A stretch of 12,828 nucleotides of DNA from NCBI GenBank assembly GCA_900319615.1, contig ONPE01000020.1, positions 1 through 12,828 of the forward strand. The letters are read 5' to 3'. The stretch's first letter is position 1. Each line of letters opens with the position of its first letter. Positions 7,084 through 12,806 of the stretch are shown here, piece after piece. The position numbers were made by a program, and so were the translations under genes. This DNA comes from an uncultured Eubacteriales bacterium. Its GTDB lineage: Bacteria; Bacillota; Clostridia; Oscillospirales; Acutalibacteraceae. The notes under the pieces were generated by a model. The model had not been told where the DNA came from and did not search any database. It saw only the letters and a program-made list of their open reading frames with translations.

Positions 7084-7240
7084 GCCTTCCCCTTGAGGGG
7101 AAGGTGGGCGATTTGCCGACATAGGCAAATCGGTCGGGTGAGGTGTATAGATGCGCTTTTGACAGCGACTCTTTACATACTCATCGAAAAACAACCTCAT
7201 CATCCGCCATATGGCGACAGCTTCCCTTCAACGGGAAGGC
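7084..7240. repeat. Hairpin-ended palindromic element between ffh and rpsP
   Basis: This 157-bp noncoding element has inverted ends matching at 18 of 20 positions (7084-7103 against the complement of 7221-7240). Each end is itself a hairpin: CCTTCCCC-TTGA-GGGGAAGG at 7085-7104 and CTTCCC-TTCAAC-GGGAAG at 7221-7238. Inside lie a perfect 9-bp stem, CGATTTGCC with GGCAAATCG (7109-7132), and a 12-bp palindrome, CGCCATATGGCG (7205-7216). The look is that of a MITE or repetitive extragenic palindrome. Lacking a T-tract, the first hairpin is a poor terminator for ffh. Confidence 0.75.
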
Positions 7241-7276
7241 TCATAAGCTGAATACGGAGCAATCCGTTCAGATAAT

Positions 7277-7305
7277 TTACGATCATATACATTGTAAATT
7301 ATGAT
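7277..7305 (+). promoter_or_regulatory. Probable promoter of rpsP-khpA
   Basis: A -35-like TTTACG (7277-7282) and -10 TATGAT (7300-7305) lie 17 bp apart. An alternative -10, TATAAT, lies at 7307-7312 but has no matching -35 box. A perfect 9-bp inverted repeat (ATAATTTAC at 7272-7280, GTAAATTAT at 7294-7302) overlaps both boxes and may be an operator. Confidence 0.55.
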
Positions 7306-7335
7306 ATATAATACTATAAAGACAGGAGGTAAACC

Positions 7336-7575
7336 ATGGTCAAGATCAGACTCAGAAGAATGGGCGCCAAGAAGAACCCCTTCTACCGCATCGTAGTAGC
7401 CGATTCTCGCTATCCCCGTGACGGTCGCTTCATCGAAGAGATCGGTACCTACAACCCCACCACCGAGCCCTCGGAGGTAAAGGTTGACGCCGATAAGGTA
7501 AAGGAATGGATCGCTAAGGGCGCACAGCCGACCGATACCGTAAAGGCTTTATTAAAGAACACAGGCATCATTTGA
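7336..7575 (+). CDS. rpsP: 30S ribosomal protein S16
   Basis: S16 is a small-subunit protein that binds 16S rRNA early in 30S assembly. The 79-residue product matches the family in length and sequence: the N-terminal VKIRLRRMGAKKNPFYRIVV, then RDGRFIEEIGTYNP near 28-41, and the C-terminal helix with AKGAQPTDTVKALL. AGGAGGT lies 5-6 nt before the ATG. In most Firmicutes rpsP follows ffh closely; here 255 bp holding a repeat element and a promoter separate them. Confidence 0.98.
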   Translation: MVKIRLRRMGAKKNPFYRIVVADSRYPRDGRFIEEIGTYNPTTEPSEVKVDADKVKEWIAKGAQPTDTVKALLKNTGII

Positions 7576-7629
7576 TTTGCCGCTAAACATCAAATAGTTT
7601 GAATTGTAATTTGCGAAAGGACCATAATT

Positions 7630-7863
7630 ATGAAAGACTTACTTCTTACTATTGCACAGGGCTTGGTTGAAGAGCCCGAGGCTGTCAGCGTAACCGTTGA
7701 CGAACCTGACGAGGAGGGTACCACCGTATACCACATCCATGTTGCCGAGGGCGATATGGGCAGGATCATCGGTAAGCAGGGTCGTATAGCCAAGGCTATC
7801 CGCACCGTTGCACGCTCCGCAGCTATCCGCAAGAACGAGAAGGTTATGGTAGAGATCGACTGA
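7630..7863 (+). CDS. khpA: KH-domain RNA-binding protein KhpA
   Basis: This 77-residue, single-KH-domain protein (KhpA/YlqC family) binds RNA and, in other Firmicutes, pairs with KhpB/Jag to affect cell elongation and division. The KH core is at about 39-60: GDMGRIIGKQGRIAKAIRTV, containing the GxxG loop IIGKQG. It follows rpsP after 54 bp with AAAGGA about 9 nt before the ATG, and a strong terminator closes the unit. A 7-bp inverted repeat (ATTTGAT at 7570-7576, ATCAAAT at 7589-7595) begins at the end of rpsP and could tune khpA expression. The usual next genes rimM, trmD and rplS are absent. Confidence 0.95.
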   Translation: MKDLLLTIAQGLVEEPEAVSVTVDEPDEEGTTVYHIHVAEGDMGRIIGKQGRIAKAIRTVARSAAIRKNEKVMVEID

Positions 7864-7893
7864 TTCCACGTTCCATAGCACATTTTTCAGATG

Positions 7894-7917
7894 ACGCACC
7901 CCATCGGGTGCGTTTTT
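7894..7917 (+). terminator. Intrinsic terminator of rpsP-khpA
   Basis: A perfect 8-bp stem (ACGCACCC with GGGTGCGT) with loop CATC is followed by a T5 tract. It starts 31 nt after the khpA stop codon. Confidence 0.95.
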
Positions 7918-7930
7918 CTTATATCAATTG

Positions 7931-8069
7931 TCATTGCGAAGCCCCGGAGGGTCTGTGGCAATCTCAACCTTATTCATCACTTGACGTAGTGATTCCTCTT
8001 GTCGTAAATATCTTTTGACCTGACATAAAAAATCCGAAGATTGCCACCGGATAAAAGCCCTCGCAATGA
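7931..8069. repeat. GCAATGAC family: two copies facing each other
   Basis: The left arm reads TCATTGCGA (7931-7939) to GTGGCAATCTC (7955-7965). The right arm reads AGATTGCCAC (8038-8047) to TCGCAATGA (8061-8069). The arms are inverted copies of one unit, about 70 bp apart. Between them lies a 6-bp hairpin (ATCACT with AGTGAT, 7976-7993). There is no open reading frame. With the element at 8075-8232, this accounts for nearly all of the gene-free stretch from 7918 to 8240. Confidence 0.72.
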
Positions 8070-8074
8070 GATTT

Positions 8075-8232
8075 ATACTATTTTCTAATGAAAGGGTTTA
8101 ATCAGATGTTAGCGGAAAATTTCGCAGAACAAGGCGAAGGACGCCGATAGGCTGGCGCCTATCAAGGACGACAACGCAGTTATACGGAATTTAACGCAAC
8201 AGATGATAAGCCATTTTATTAGAAATTAGTAT
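8075..8232. repeat. 158-bp MITE-like element with terminal inverted repeats
   Basis: The outer ends match at 14 of 15 positions (ATACTATTTTCTAAT at 8075-8089 against the complement of 8218-8232). Weaker pairing continues inward for another 25 bases or so. The centre holds a perfect 7-bp hairpin GATAGGC-TGGC-GCCTATC (8146-8163). The whole segment could fold as one long stem. No protein is encoded and no similarity to the GCAATGAC family is apparent. Confidence 0.65.
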
Positions 8233-8240
8233 TAAAGGTA

Positions 8241-8270
8241 AACTAAAAGCGGAGGGCTGCTGCCCTCCGC
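8241..8270 (-). terminator. Intrinsic terminator of the small membrane protein gene
   Basis: A perfect 9-bp stem (GCGGAGGGC with GCCCTCCGC, 8249-8270) with loop TGCT is followed on the minus strand by TTTTAGTTT. It begins 9 nt beyond the stop codon at 8280. Confidence 0.88.
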
Positions 8271-8279
8271 CTTTAGTGC

Positions 8280-8432
8280 TTACTGTATTGAATAATCGAG
8301 GTATTCCTCAAGTTCTTCATCGTCTTTTTTCTGCTTCTCCCTTATGATAAGGTAAGTTGTAACGGCGGCAGAAATCGCAGCTACGACAGAAACAATGCAA
8401 ATGAGCCATTTCCAATAACACTTTTTTTCCAT
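8280..8432 (-). CDS. Small single-pass membrane protein, 50 residues, unknown function
   Basis: A 50-codon frame starts at the ATG at 8430-8432 and ends at TAA. A perfect AGGAGG (8439-8444) lies 6 nt upstream, a TTGACT-17-TATTAT promoter is present, and a strong terminator follows. All four signals agree, so it is very likely expressed. The N-terminus is basic and aromatic (MEKKCYWKW). Residues 9-30 form one hydrophobic helix rich in Ile, Val and Ala. The tail from 31 is charged: a basic stretch (REKQKK), then acidic (DDEELEEY). I recognise no family. The shape suits a small membrane regulator, a type I toxin-like peptide or a subunit of a larger complex, but nothing in the sequence decides this. 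It stands alone between repeats and a divergent zinc-ribbon gene. Confidence 0.8.
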   Translation of the reverse strand: MEKKCYWKWLICIVSVVAAISAAVTTYLIIREKQKKDDEELEEYLDYSIQ

Positions 8433-8473
8433 GTCATGCCTCCTGAATGAATAGTTAATTATAGTACAATAAA

Positions 8474-8502
8474 ATAATAGCAGTAAAACTTTAAAAAGTC
8501 AA
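8474..8502 (-). promoter_or_regulatory. Sigma-A promoter of the small membrane protein gene
   Basis: On the minus strand a TTGACT -35 box (8497-8502) and a TATTAT -10 box (8474-8479) have a 17-bp spacer. Each box differs from consensus at one position. Confidence 0.85.
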
Positions 8503-8599
8503 TATCTTGTATGTAACTTTATAGAATGTTTTCAAAGCCACGGTACATCTTGGGGCGAGTCACAATATCCCTCTATGATGCCCGGATATTATCAGCCGC

Positions 8600-8627
8600 T
8601 TGATTTTCCCGCCGTCGGTGTTATAAT
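8600..8627 (+). promoter_or_regulatory. Sigma-A promoter of the zinc-ribbon gene, with upstream inverted repeat
   Basis: TTGATT (8600-8605) and TATAAT (8622-8627) are 16 bp apart. A 7-bp inverted repeat (AATATCC at 8564-8570, GGATATT at 8584-8590) ends 9 bp upstream of the -35 box, with half-sites 20 bp apart, about two helical turns. It could be an activator or repressor site. Confidence 0.75.
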
Positions 8628-8653
8628 ATAGACAAAACCAAGGAGGTAATGCT

Positions 8654-8935
8654 ATGGATAACAAAGAAGCAACCGCTATGCCCGAAAACACCCCGATCTG
8701 TCAGTGCTGCGGTATGCCGCTGACCGATGACGATATGATCAGCCGCGAGCCCGACGGCGCCCTCAACAAAGATTACTGCAAGTGGTGCTATGCGAACGGC
8801 AGCTTCGCGTATGAAACGAAGGATTCTCTGCTCGACTTCCTGATCGGACATATGCCGAATCCCGACAATCTGTCCGACGATGACCGCCGCGCGATGTACG
8901 ACGGCTATCTCTCTCAGCTAAAGCACTGGAAGTGA
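8654..8935 (+). CDS. Zinc-ribbon domain protein
   Basis: The 93-residue protein has CQCCGMPL at 16-23 and YCKWCYANG at 41-49. The cysteine pairs C16/C19 (or C18/C19) and C42/C45 form a zinc-ribbon knuckle set. The rest matches the small putative zinc-ribbon family (Pfam zf_ribbon_2, PF12674 as I recall it), which usually has this QCCGMP opening and a helical C-terminal half ending in a tryptophan-containing segment. Its function is unknown; such proteins are usually cytoplasmic and solitary. AAGGAGGT lies 6 nt before the ATG. The gene has its own promoter and terminator and is divergent from the 50-residue membrane protein gene. Confidence 0.92.
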   Translation: MDNKEATAMPENTPICQCCGMPLTDDDMISREPDGALNKDYCKWCYANGSFAYETKDSLLDFLIGHMPNPDNLSDDDRRAMYDGYLSQLKHWK

Positions 8936-8940
8936 TCTTC

Positions 8941-8978
8941 AAAGGGCTATCGCACGCTAAGTGTGACAGCCCTTTTTT
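8941..8978 (+). terminator. Intrinsic terminator of the zinc-ribbon gene
   Basis: An 8-bp outer stem (AAAGGGCT with AGCCCTTT) and a 6-bp inner stem are separated by one mismatch and followed by six T. It starts 5 nt after the stop codon. Confidence 0.92.
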
Positions 8979-8988
8979 ATATAAAATT

Positions 8989-9069
8989 GTCATTGCGAGG
9001 GGCGCAAAGGTTAAGGTTGAGACCTCCTCGCAATGACGATCTGAAATGCGCCCCGTGGCAATCTCAACC
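8989..9069. repeat. GCAATGAC family copy with interleaved palindromes
   Basis: A perfect 12-bp inverted repeat (GTCATTGCGAGG at 8989-9000, CCTCGCAATGAC at 9026-9037) is interleaved with two other pairs: GGGGCGCA/TGCGCCCC (8999-9006, 9047-9054) and GGTTGAGA/TCTCAACC (9015-9022, 9062-9069). The right end is the family end GTGGCAATCTCAACC. The overlapping stems allow alternative folds. Confidence 0.7.
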
Positions 9070-9127
9070 GATAATAATGGGTTAAAGTGTCCGACGGAAA
9101 CTTTAGTGCCTGCAACGGGGAAGTTTA

Positions 9128-10084
9128 TTATCTCTCTACAGTAATTGTGACGTCGCCGGTGGTGGTGGTGATCTCGCACTTACCGCCTGCAGAAGAATCC
9201 GGCACCTTTACCTCGCCTGTCGAAGTTTTTACCGAGAATATTTTTTCTGAAAGCAGGCTGCCCTCCACATCGCCCGTGGTGGTATTCACGATGACGGCTT
9301 TTCCGTCGCTGCGGTCAAAGGTAACGTCGCCCGTGTTGCTGCGGATATCAAGCGTACCCCCGGCGACCGTATTTGTGAGAGTGATATCGCCGGTATTGCT
9401 CTTGATGCTGCACCCGTCGCAGGTCGTTTTCTCGATATTGATATCGCCCGTATCGGTCGCAACTGAGATATCCCCCGTCCCCTTTACGGACAGCATGACC
9501 ACATCGCCCGTCGTGGTGGCGATATTCGCCGTACCCACAGAGCCGCCCAGCGTAATGTCGCCGGTAGATACAGCGAACCCGGCGCTGTCCTTTATATCTG
9601 CGGCACAGGCTATATCCGACGTATCTCCTGCTATGAGCATCTTGCCGAAGGTCAGCCCCTCGGCGATAACAGCGTCGCCCGTCTCGGACTCTATCTTCAG
9701 GGTATTGTACATTTTTTCGGGCAGATAGACCTTTATCTTCGGGCTGTTGAACGTGAAGCTGAACAGGTTATCATACCACTTTGTATTCTTTTCGGAGCGG
9801 ATGACCAAGGCGCCGTTCTTCACCTCAGCGGAGTCGGTGAGCTTCTCCGAGCTGTCGCAAACTACCCTGCACTCGTCCGCTGTAGCAAGCACGACGTTCG
9901 CTATATCGGTTTTTACGTCGATCTGATCAAAGGTCGCGCCTATCTCATAGGTCTTTTCCTCATATTTTTCCCTGCCTATATTTGAAAAGCCGACGCCCCC
10001 CGCAGCCGAGAAAACTATCAGCGCGGGGCCGAGCACGACGAGGATGCCCGCTATTATCAACCATGTTTTAGCTGTTCTGCTCAT
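9128..10084 (-). CDS. DUF4097-family membrane-anchored beta-helix protein
   Basis: The 318-residue protein has one N-terminal membrane helix (about 8-29) and then an extracytoplasmic region of repeated short beta strands. At least eleven turns end in TGD or a close variant (SETGD, VSTGD, TTTGD, SNTGD, TSTGE), the signature of the DUF4097 putative adhesin/LiaG-like family. Its fold should be a right-handed beta-solenoid with a TGD turn per rung. It is the last gene of the PadR operon. Its ATG overlaps the end of the DUF1700 gene by 17 nt, with AAGGAGG 6 nt upstream. Such proteins often accompany envelope-stress regulators; the ligand is unknown. No convincing terminator follows; the stop is trailed by a weak hairpin near 9085-9105. 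Confidence 0.9.
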   Translation of the reverse strand: MSRTAKTWLIIAGILVVLGPALIVFSAAGGVGFSNIGREKYEEKTYEIGATFDQIDVKTDIANVVLATADECRVVCDSSEKLTDSAEVKNGALVIRSEKNTKWYDNLFSFTFNSPKIKVYLPEKMYNTLKIESETGDAVIAEGLTFGKMLIAGDTSDIACAADIKDSAGFAVSTGDITLGGSVGTANIATTTGDVVMLSVKGTGDISVATDTGDINIEKTTCDGCSIKSNTGDITLTNTVAGGTLDIRSNTGDVTFDRSDGKAVIVNTTTGDVEGSLLSEKIFSVKTSTGEVKVPDSSAGGKCEITTTTGDVTITVER

Positions 10085-10682
10085 GTTGATCCTCCTTGCC
10101 TACAAACAGGCTCTTTATCCATAAAGCAAATCTCTTGGTCAGCCAAATGACGCCCTTTGTCGCCGCAAGACTGCCGAAGAACATGAATATCGCCAGACCC
10201 GCGCACAGCATACCGGTTCCCAGCGCCATTATCGCAGTCATGCCGTTGCCGCTCGCCGCGATCACCACGGTTCCGACTATACACATCACCGCCGATATCG
10301 CCAGCACCGCCATTACCGTCCACAGCGTGATTATCACCGTCCACAGCACTATATATACGGACAGGATCACGGTTATCAGAGCTATCAGCAGCGACAGCCA
10401 TATCGGGGCGCCCAGTATCAGCAGCACGATCTCCCACGCCTGCAGGCTGCGCTTCGGCTTAACCTTCTCCCTGACGAGCTTTGTCAGCGGAGTATCCGAG
10501 ATTATCTGAGAAATAACATCGTCAACGGGACCGATCTGGCGGACGGCTTCTTCCTCGGAGACGCCCTCTTCCATCTTGTCGTCGATCAATTCATCATAAA
10601 AGCTGACGCGGTCTTCGATATCCTCCTGAGGCAGACCGGTCAGTCCGCTGCGAAGCCGCTGTAAAAACTCCTGTTTATTCAT
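10068..10682 (-). CDS. DUF1700 (HAAS-domain) integral membrane protein
   Basis: The 204-residue protein begins with a HAAS-type helical domain (about 1-65), with NKQEFLQRLRSGL, FYDELIDDKMEEG and EEEAVRQIG as its conserved blocks. Three or four hydrophobic helices follow between about 83 and 173, and a basic tail. Families of this shape are encoded with PadR regulators and are thought to sense or transmit membrane signals. I choose the ATG at 10682 because AAAGGAGG (10692-10699) is 9 nt upstream. The ATG at 10691 abuts the ribosome-binding site and the one at 10706 lies beyond it. The start overlaps the padR stop by 8 nt, implying translational coupling. Confidence 0.9.
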   Translation of the reverse strand: MNKQEFLQRLRSGLTGLPQEDIEDRVSFYDELIDDKMEEGVSEEEAVRQIGPVDDVISQIISDTPLTKLVREKVKPKRSLQAWEIVLLILGAPIWLSLLIALITVILSVYIVLWTVIITLWTVMAVLAISAVMCIVGTVVIAASGNGMTAIMALGTGMLCAGLAIFMFFGSLAATKGVIWLTKRFALWIKSLFVGKEDQHEQNS

Positions 10683-10995
10683 CGGGTTCATCCTCCTTTG
10701 TAACAAAACGATAAATGGACATGACCTCGCGCCACTCCTGCTTGAAGTCCTCTATTCGCCCCAAACCCTCGTCGGTGATATGATAATACTTCCGCAGCCT
10801 GCCGTTGTGCTCGGCCTTGCGGACGGTCAGCATATGCGCCGCCTCCAACCGCTTGAGGATGGTGTAGAGGGTCGATTCGGATATCTCGATATACGGCTTC
10901 ATATCCTTGATGATCCTGTAGCCGTAAGAGTCCTGATCCTTTATCGCGGCAAGGACGCATACGTCCAGCAAACCGCGCTTGAGCTGGATATCCAT
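10675..10995 (-). CDS. PadR-family transcriptional regulator
   Basis: This is a 106-residue winged-helix repressor of the small PadR subfamily. It has LKRGLLDVCVLAAI (5-18) and the conserved SYGYRI (23-28). The recognition helix STLYTILKRLEAA is at 41-53, and the wing at about 65-77 has GRLRKYYHITDEG. The C-terminal helix for dimerisation is short. PadR proteins usually repress their own operon, and here the promoter holds a repeated 9-bp sequence. AAAAGGAGGT lies 5 nt upstream of the ATG at 10995. The ATG at 11000 is too close to it and in another frame. It is the first gene of a three-gene overlapping operon with DUF1700 and DUF4097 proteins, a common Firmicutes set. Confidence 0.95.
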   Translation of the reverse strand: MDIQLKRGLLDVCVLAAIKDQDSYGYRIIKDMKPYIEISESTLYTILKRLEAAHMLTVRKAEHNGRLRKYYHITDEGLGRIEDFKQEWREVMSIYRFVTKEDEPDE

Positions 10996-11013
10996 ATCAT
11001 ACCTCCTTTTGCA

Positions 11014-11065
11014 TAATACATCTTATTGTGTAATACATCATATCACGAAGTATATCATTTGTCAA
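11014..11065 (-). promoter_or_regulatory. Promoter and candidate operator of the PadR operon
   Basis: On the minus strand TTGACA (11060-11065) and TATGAT (11037-11042) are 17 bp apart. Overlapping the -10 box and running into the leader are two identical 9-bp direct repeats, GATGTATTA, at 11031-11039 and 11014-11022, 17 bp from start to start. Their position suits repression by blocking polymerase. The ATAC/GTAT pair that brackets the -10 region (11034-11054) is a second possible half-site arrangement. Confidence 0.8.
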
Positions 11066-11150
11066 GGTATTTTTCTGCCCTCTGAATAAATCCTCCCCTT
11101 CGGGCGCTTTCGCGGCAAGCCGCTGGGTATTATACCATTTATATCAGTTC

Positions 11151-11196
11151 AGATTGCCACAGCCCCGACACGCGTGTCAAGGGCTTCGCAATGACG
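11151..11196 (+). repeat. GCAATGAC family copy 5
   Basis: AGATTGCCAC (11151-11160) is followed by nested palindromes (AGCCC with GGGCT, and GACACGCGTGTC at 11167-11178) and ends in TTCGCAATGACG. It shares both ends with the copies at 5161, 7931, 8038 and 8989. To its left, 11112-11123 is a GCGGC-AA-GCCGC hairpin. Nothing else is seen between the PadR promoter and the glycosyltransferase gene except a possible promoter. Confidence 0.7.
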
Positions 11197-11223
11197 ATTT
11201 TGAACAAATATATCTATTTTGTT

Positions 11224-11253
11224 GTTGAAAAAAGGCGATCCGTATTGTAAAAT
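11224..11253 (+). promoter_or_regulatory. Possible promoter of the glycosyltransferase gene
   Basis: TTGAAA (11224-11229) and TAAAAT (11248-11253) are 18 bp apart, each one base from consensus. The AT-rich surroundings make chance matches likely, so this is tentative. Confidence 0.45.
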
Positions 11254-11288
11254 ATTATTGAATTTTATTGCATTACCAAGGTGAAAAA

Positions 11289-12464
11289 ATGAAAAAGCGC
11301 ATTATTATCGTCGGAACACAAATGATCTCGGTGGGAGTTCCCGCAGCATTGGTAGGAATATTAGATAAGTTCGATTACACCCGTTATGACGTCACTTTAC
11401 TTTTAGATGATCTGTGGGGAGAGTGGATGGACCGCATCCCCGAAGAGGTTCGCATCAAAGAATTCAAGCTCAAAAGAAAGCTGCCTTATGCATGGGTGCT
11501 GTGGGTGAATCCGTATAAGGGAAAGACGTCAAGGAAGCTCTTTCAGGTATACCGAAAGATCATCCGAAAAGCTTTTGAAGTATTTAAGGTATCTCAAAAG
11601 AAGATCTCCGATTATGTCATTCGCCGCTATACTTTACCGGAAGAAGAGTATGACGCCGTGCTTCATTTTCGCGGAGACAGAAAATTCATGGCTGAGTATG
11701 CGGTAAAGGGCATCAAAGCCGAAAAATACGTACAATGGATCCACGACGAGCGTATCCGAAACAAAGCGGACGTCCACTATGACGTCGCCGCCTATGATAA
11801 GTTTTTTTGCGTCTCTGCTTCTTTGAAAGCGGTATTTGACAAGGCATATCCGGAATGTGCGAACAGATCCGAAGTCTGCTATAATCAGGTGAATGTAGAT
11901 CAGATCCTGGATAAAGCCAAAGAAGCGGTCTCGGACGATCGCTTTGCCGGTGATTACAAAATCGTGACCGTCGGCAGGATGGTGCGTGAAAAGGGCTTCG
12001 ATCTGGCGGTCGAGGCAGCAAAAATACTGAAAGACGACAGACTGCGCTTCAAATGGTTTTTTATCGGAGACGGAGTATGCGCAAGGCAGATCCGGGCGCA
12101 GATCGAAAAATGCGGTCTTCAGGAAGATGTGATCATGCTCGGCAGCAAGCCGAATCCCCTTCCGTTTGTTGCGGCTGCAGATCTGTTTGTGCAGCCCTCC
12201 CGATCGGAAGGATACTGCCTGTCGCTTTTGGAGGCAAGGGTATTGTGCAAGCCGATAGTCGCGTCCGAATTGCCTGCGTTCAAAGAGCAGATCATCAATG
12301 AAAAAACCGGTATCTTAACGCCCTGCGACGCCGAAAATATCGCCGGGCAGATCGGCAGAGTGATGGCAGACAAAACGCTGGCAGAAAGCTTAAGCGATAA
12401 TCTCAAAAAAGAACCTGTCGATTTTTCTTCGGAGATGGACAAAATATACGCATATCTCGGTTAG
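11289..12464 (+). CDS. Glycosyltransferase, GT4 type (GT-B fold)
   Basis: The protein should transfer a sugar from a nucleotide donor to a cell-surface glycan or related acceptor. I choose the ATG at 11289 (391 residues), with AAGGTG 5 nt upstream; the longer frame would use the TTG at 11268, upstream of that site. The N-terminal domain opens with the basic KKRIIIVGTQ and a glycine-containing loop (SVGVPAALVGIL). The C-terminal domain has the family blocks VGRMVREKGFDLAVEA (228-243) and FFIGDG (257-262), and the donor-binding PSRSEGYCLSLLEA (303-316) containing the E-x7-E pair at 307 and 315. Substrate cannot be read from sequence. The gene is solitary here, and its codons look less G+C-rich than those of the housekeeping genes, which may reflect transfer. 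No strong plus-strand terminator follows. Confidence 0.9.
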   Translation: MKKRIIIVGTQMISVGVPAALVGILDKFDYTRYDVTLLLDDLWGEWMDRIPEEVRIKEFKLKRKLPYAWVLWVNPYKGKTSRKLFQVYRKIIRKAFEVFKVSQKKISDYVIRRYTLPEEEYDAVLHFRGDRKFMAEYAVKGIKAEKYVQWIHDERIRNKADVHYDVAAYDKFFCVSASLKAVFDKAYPECANRSEVCYNQVNVDQILDKAKEAVSDDRFAGDYKIVTVGRMVREKGFDLAVEAAKILKDDRLRFKWFFIGDGVCARQIRAQIEKCGLQEDVIMLGSKPNPLPFVAAADLFVQPSRSEGYCLSLLEARVLCKPIVASELPAFKEQIINEKTGILTPCDAENIAGQIGRVMADKTLAESLSDNLKKEPVDFSSEMDKIYAYLG

Positions 12465-12597
12465 CCGTAAATCGGACTGCCGAAAGCTTTTTATCGCTCC
12501 TCATAAATGAGCGGTGTTGCAACTATCCGAAATACAATATTATTATAAGCTGACGGCTGCTAAAATTCTGCTTGATGTAGCCATTTTGTAGCCAACG
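12465..12597. other. AT-rich spacer with a small direct repeat
   Basis: I see no gene here. An 8-bp direct repeat, TGTAGCCA, occurs at 12576-12583 and 12587-12594, and a weak hairpin (CGCTC with GAGCG) lies near 12495-12515. Confidence 0.5.
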
Positions 12598-12641
12598 AAA
12601 AAAAGTCCCGAAGGACGGCTTAAACAAGCCATTCTTCGGGA
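12598..12641 (-). terminator. Strong minus-strand terminator at the right edge
   Basis: A two-part stem (TCCCGAAG with CTTCGGGA, and GGCTT with AAGCC) with loop AAAC is followed on the minus strand by a T7 tract (12598-12604). It must end a transcript coming from the right, yet no minus-strand protein gene is visible in the 187 bases beyond it. Confidence 0.85.
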
Positions 12642-12735
12642 TTAATTGCGTTTATTGGATTATTCCCACTCTTAAGTGCAAAGCAATCATTAAACAACTT
12701 CGTTTAATAAATATTGCTTCTCGTGGGATAATATG
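12605..12735 (-). ncRNA. Candidate small RNA made of two hairpins
   Basis: Reading the minus strand, a TATAAT box (12742-12747) is followed about 7 nt later by a long three-part stem-loop (12732-12659) and then by the strong terminator at 12641-12598. The first stem-loop has a 10-bp base with one bulge (ATTAT-T-CCCAC with GTGGGATAAT), a 7-bp middle (AAGCAAT with ATTGCTT), and a 7-bp top (ATTAAAC with GTTTAAT) with a 6-nt loop. The -35 region is poor (GCTGTG). It may instead be the 3' untranslated region of a gene beyond the edge, or the end of a mobile element. Confidence 0.35.
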
Positions 12736-12774
12736 GTTTCAATTATACATTTTTGTTTAGTTATCACAGCTTGT

Positions 12775-12806
12775 GCTATCAAAAAGCTATCAGTCATTTG
12801 CTATCA
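12775..12806 (+). repeat. Three direct copies of GCTATCA
   Basis: The 7-bp sequence GCTATCA occurs at 12775-12781, 12786-12792 and 12800-12806, spaced 11 and 14 bp from start to start. Regular short direct repeats of this kind can be protein-binding sites, including integrase arm sites, but no integrase is visible here. Confidence 0.45.

Noticed and set aside
7085..7104. Terminator for ffh
   Set aside because: The hairpin is strong but followed by GTGGGCG rather than a T-tract, and it matches the inverted end of the repeat element.
5995..7203. A 402-residue minus-strand reading frame across ffh
   Set aside because: It lies opposite the unmistakable Ffh coding sequence, runs into the hairpin element, and has no ribosome-binding site or recognisable domain.
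9085..9105. Terminator of the PadR operon
   Set aside because: The AAAGT/ACTTT hairpin is interrupted and has no T-tract on the minus strand.
9087..9728. A 213-residue plus-strand frame opposite the DUF4097 gene
   Set aside because: Its repetitive SPV pattern is the antisense image of the TGD turns.
12775..12806. CRISPR-like array
   Set aside because: The repeats are only 7 bp with 4- and 7-bp spacers and no cas genes are present.
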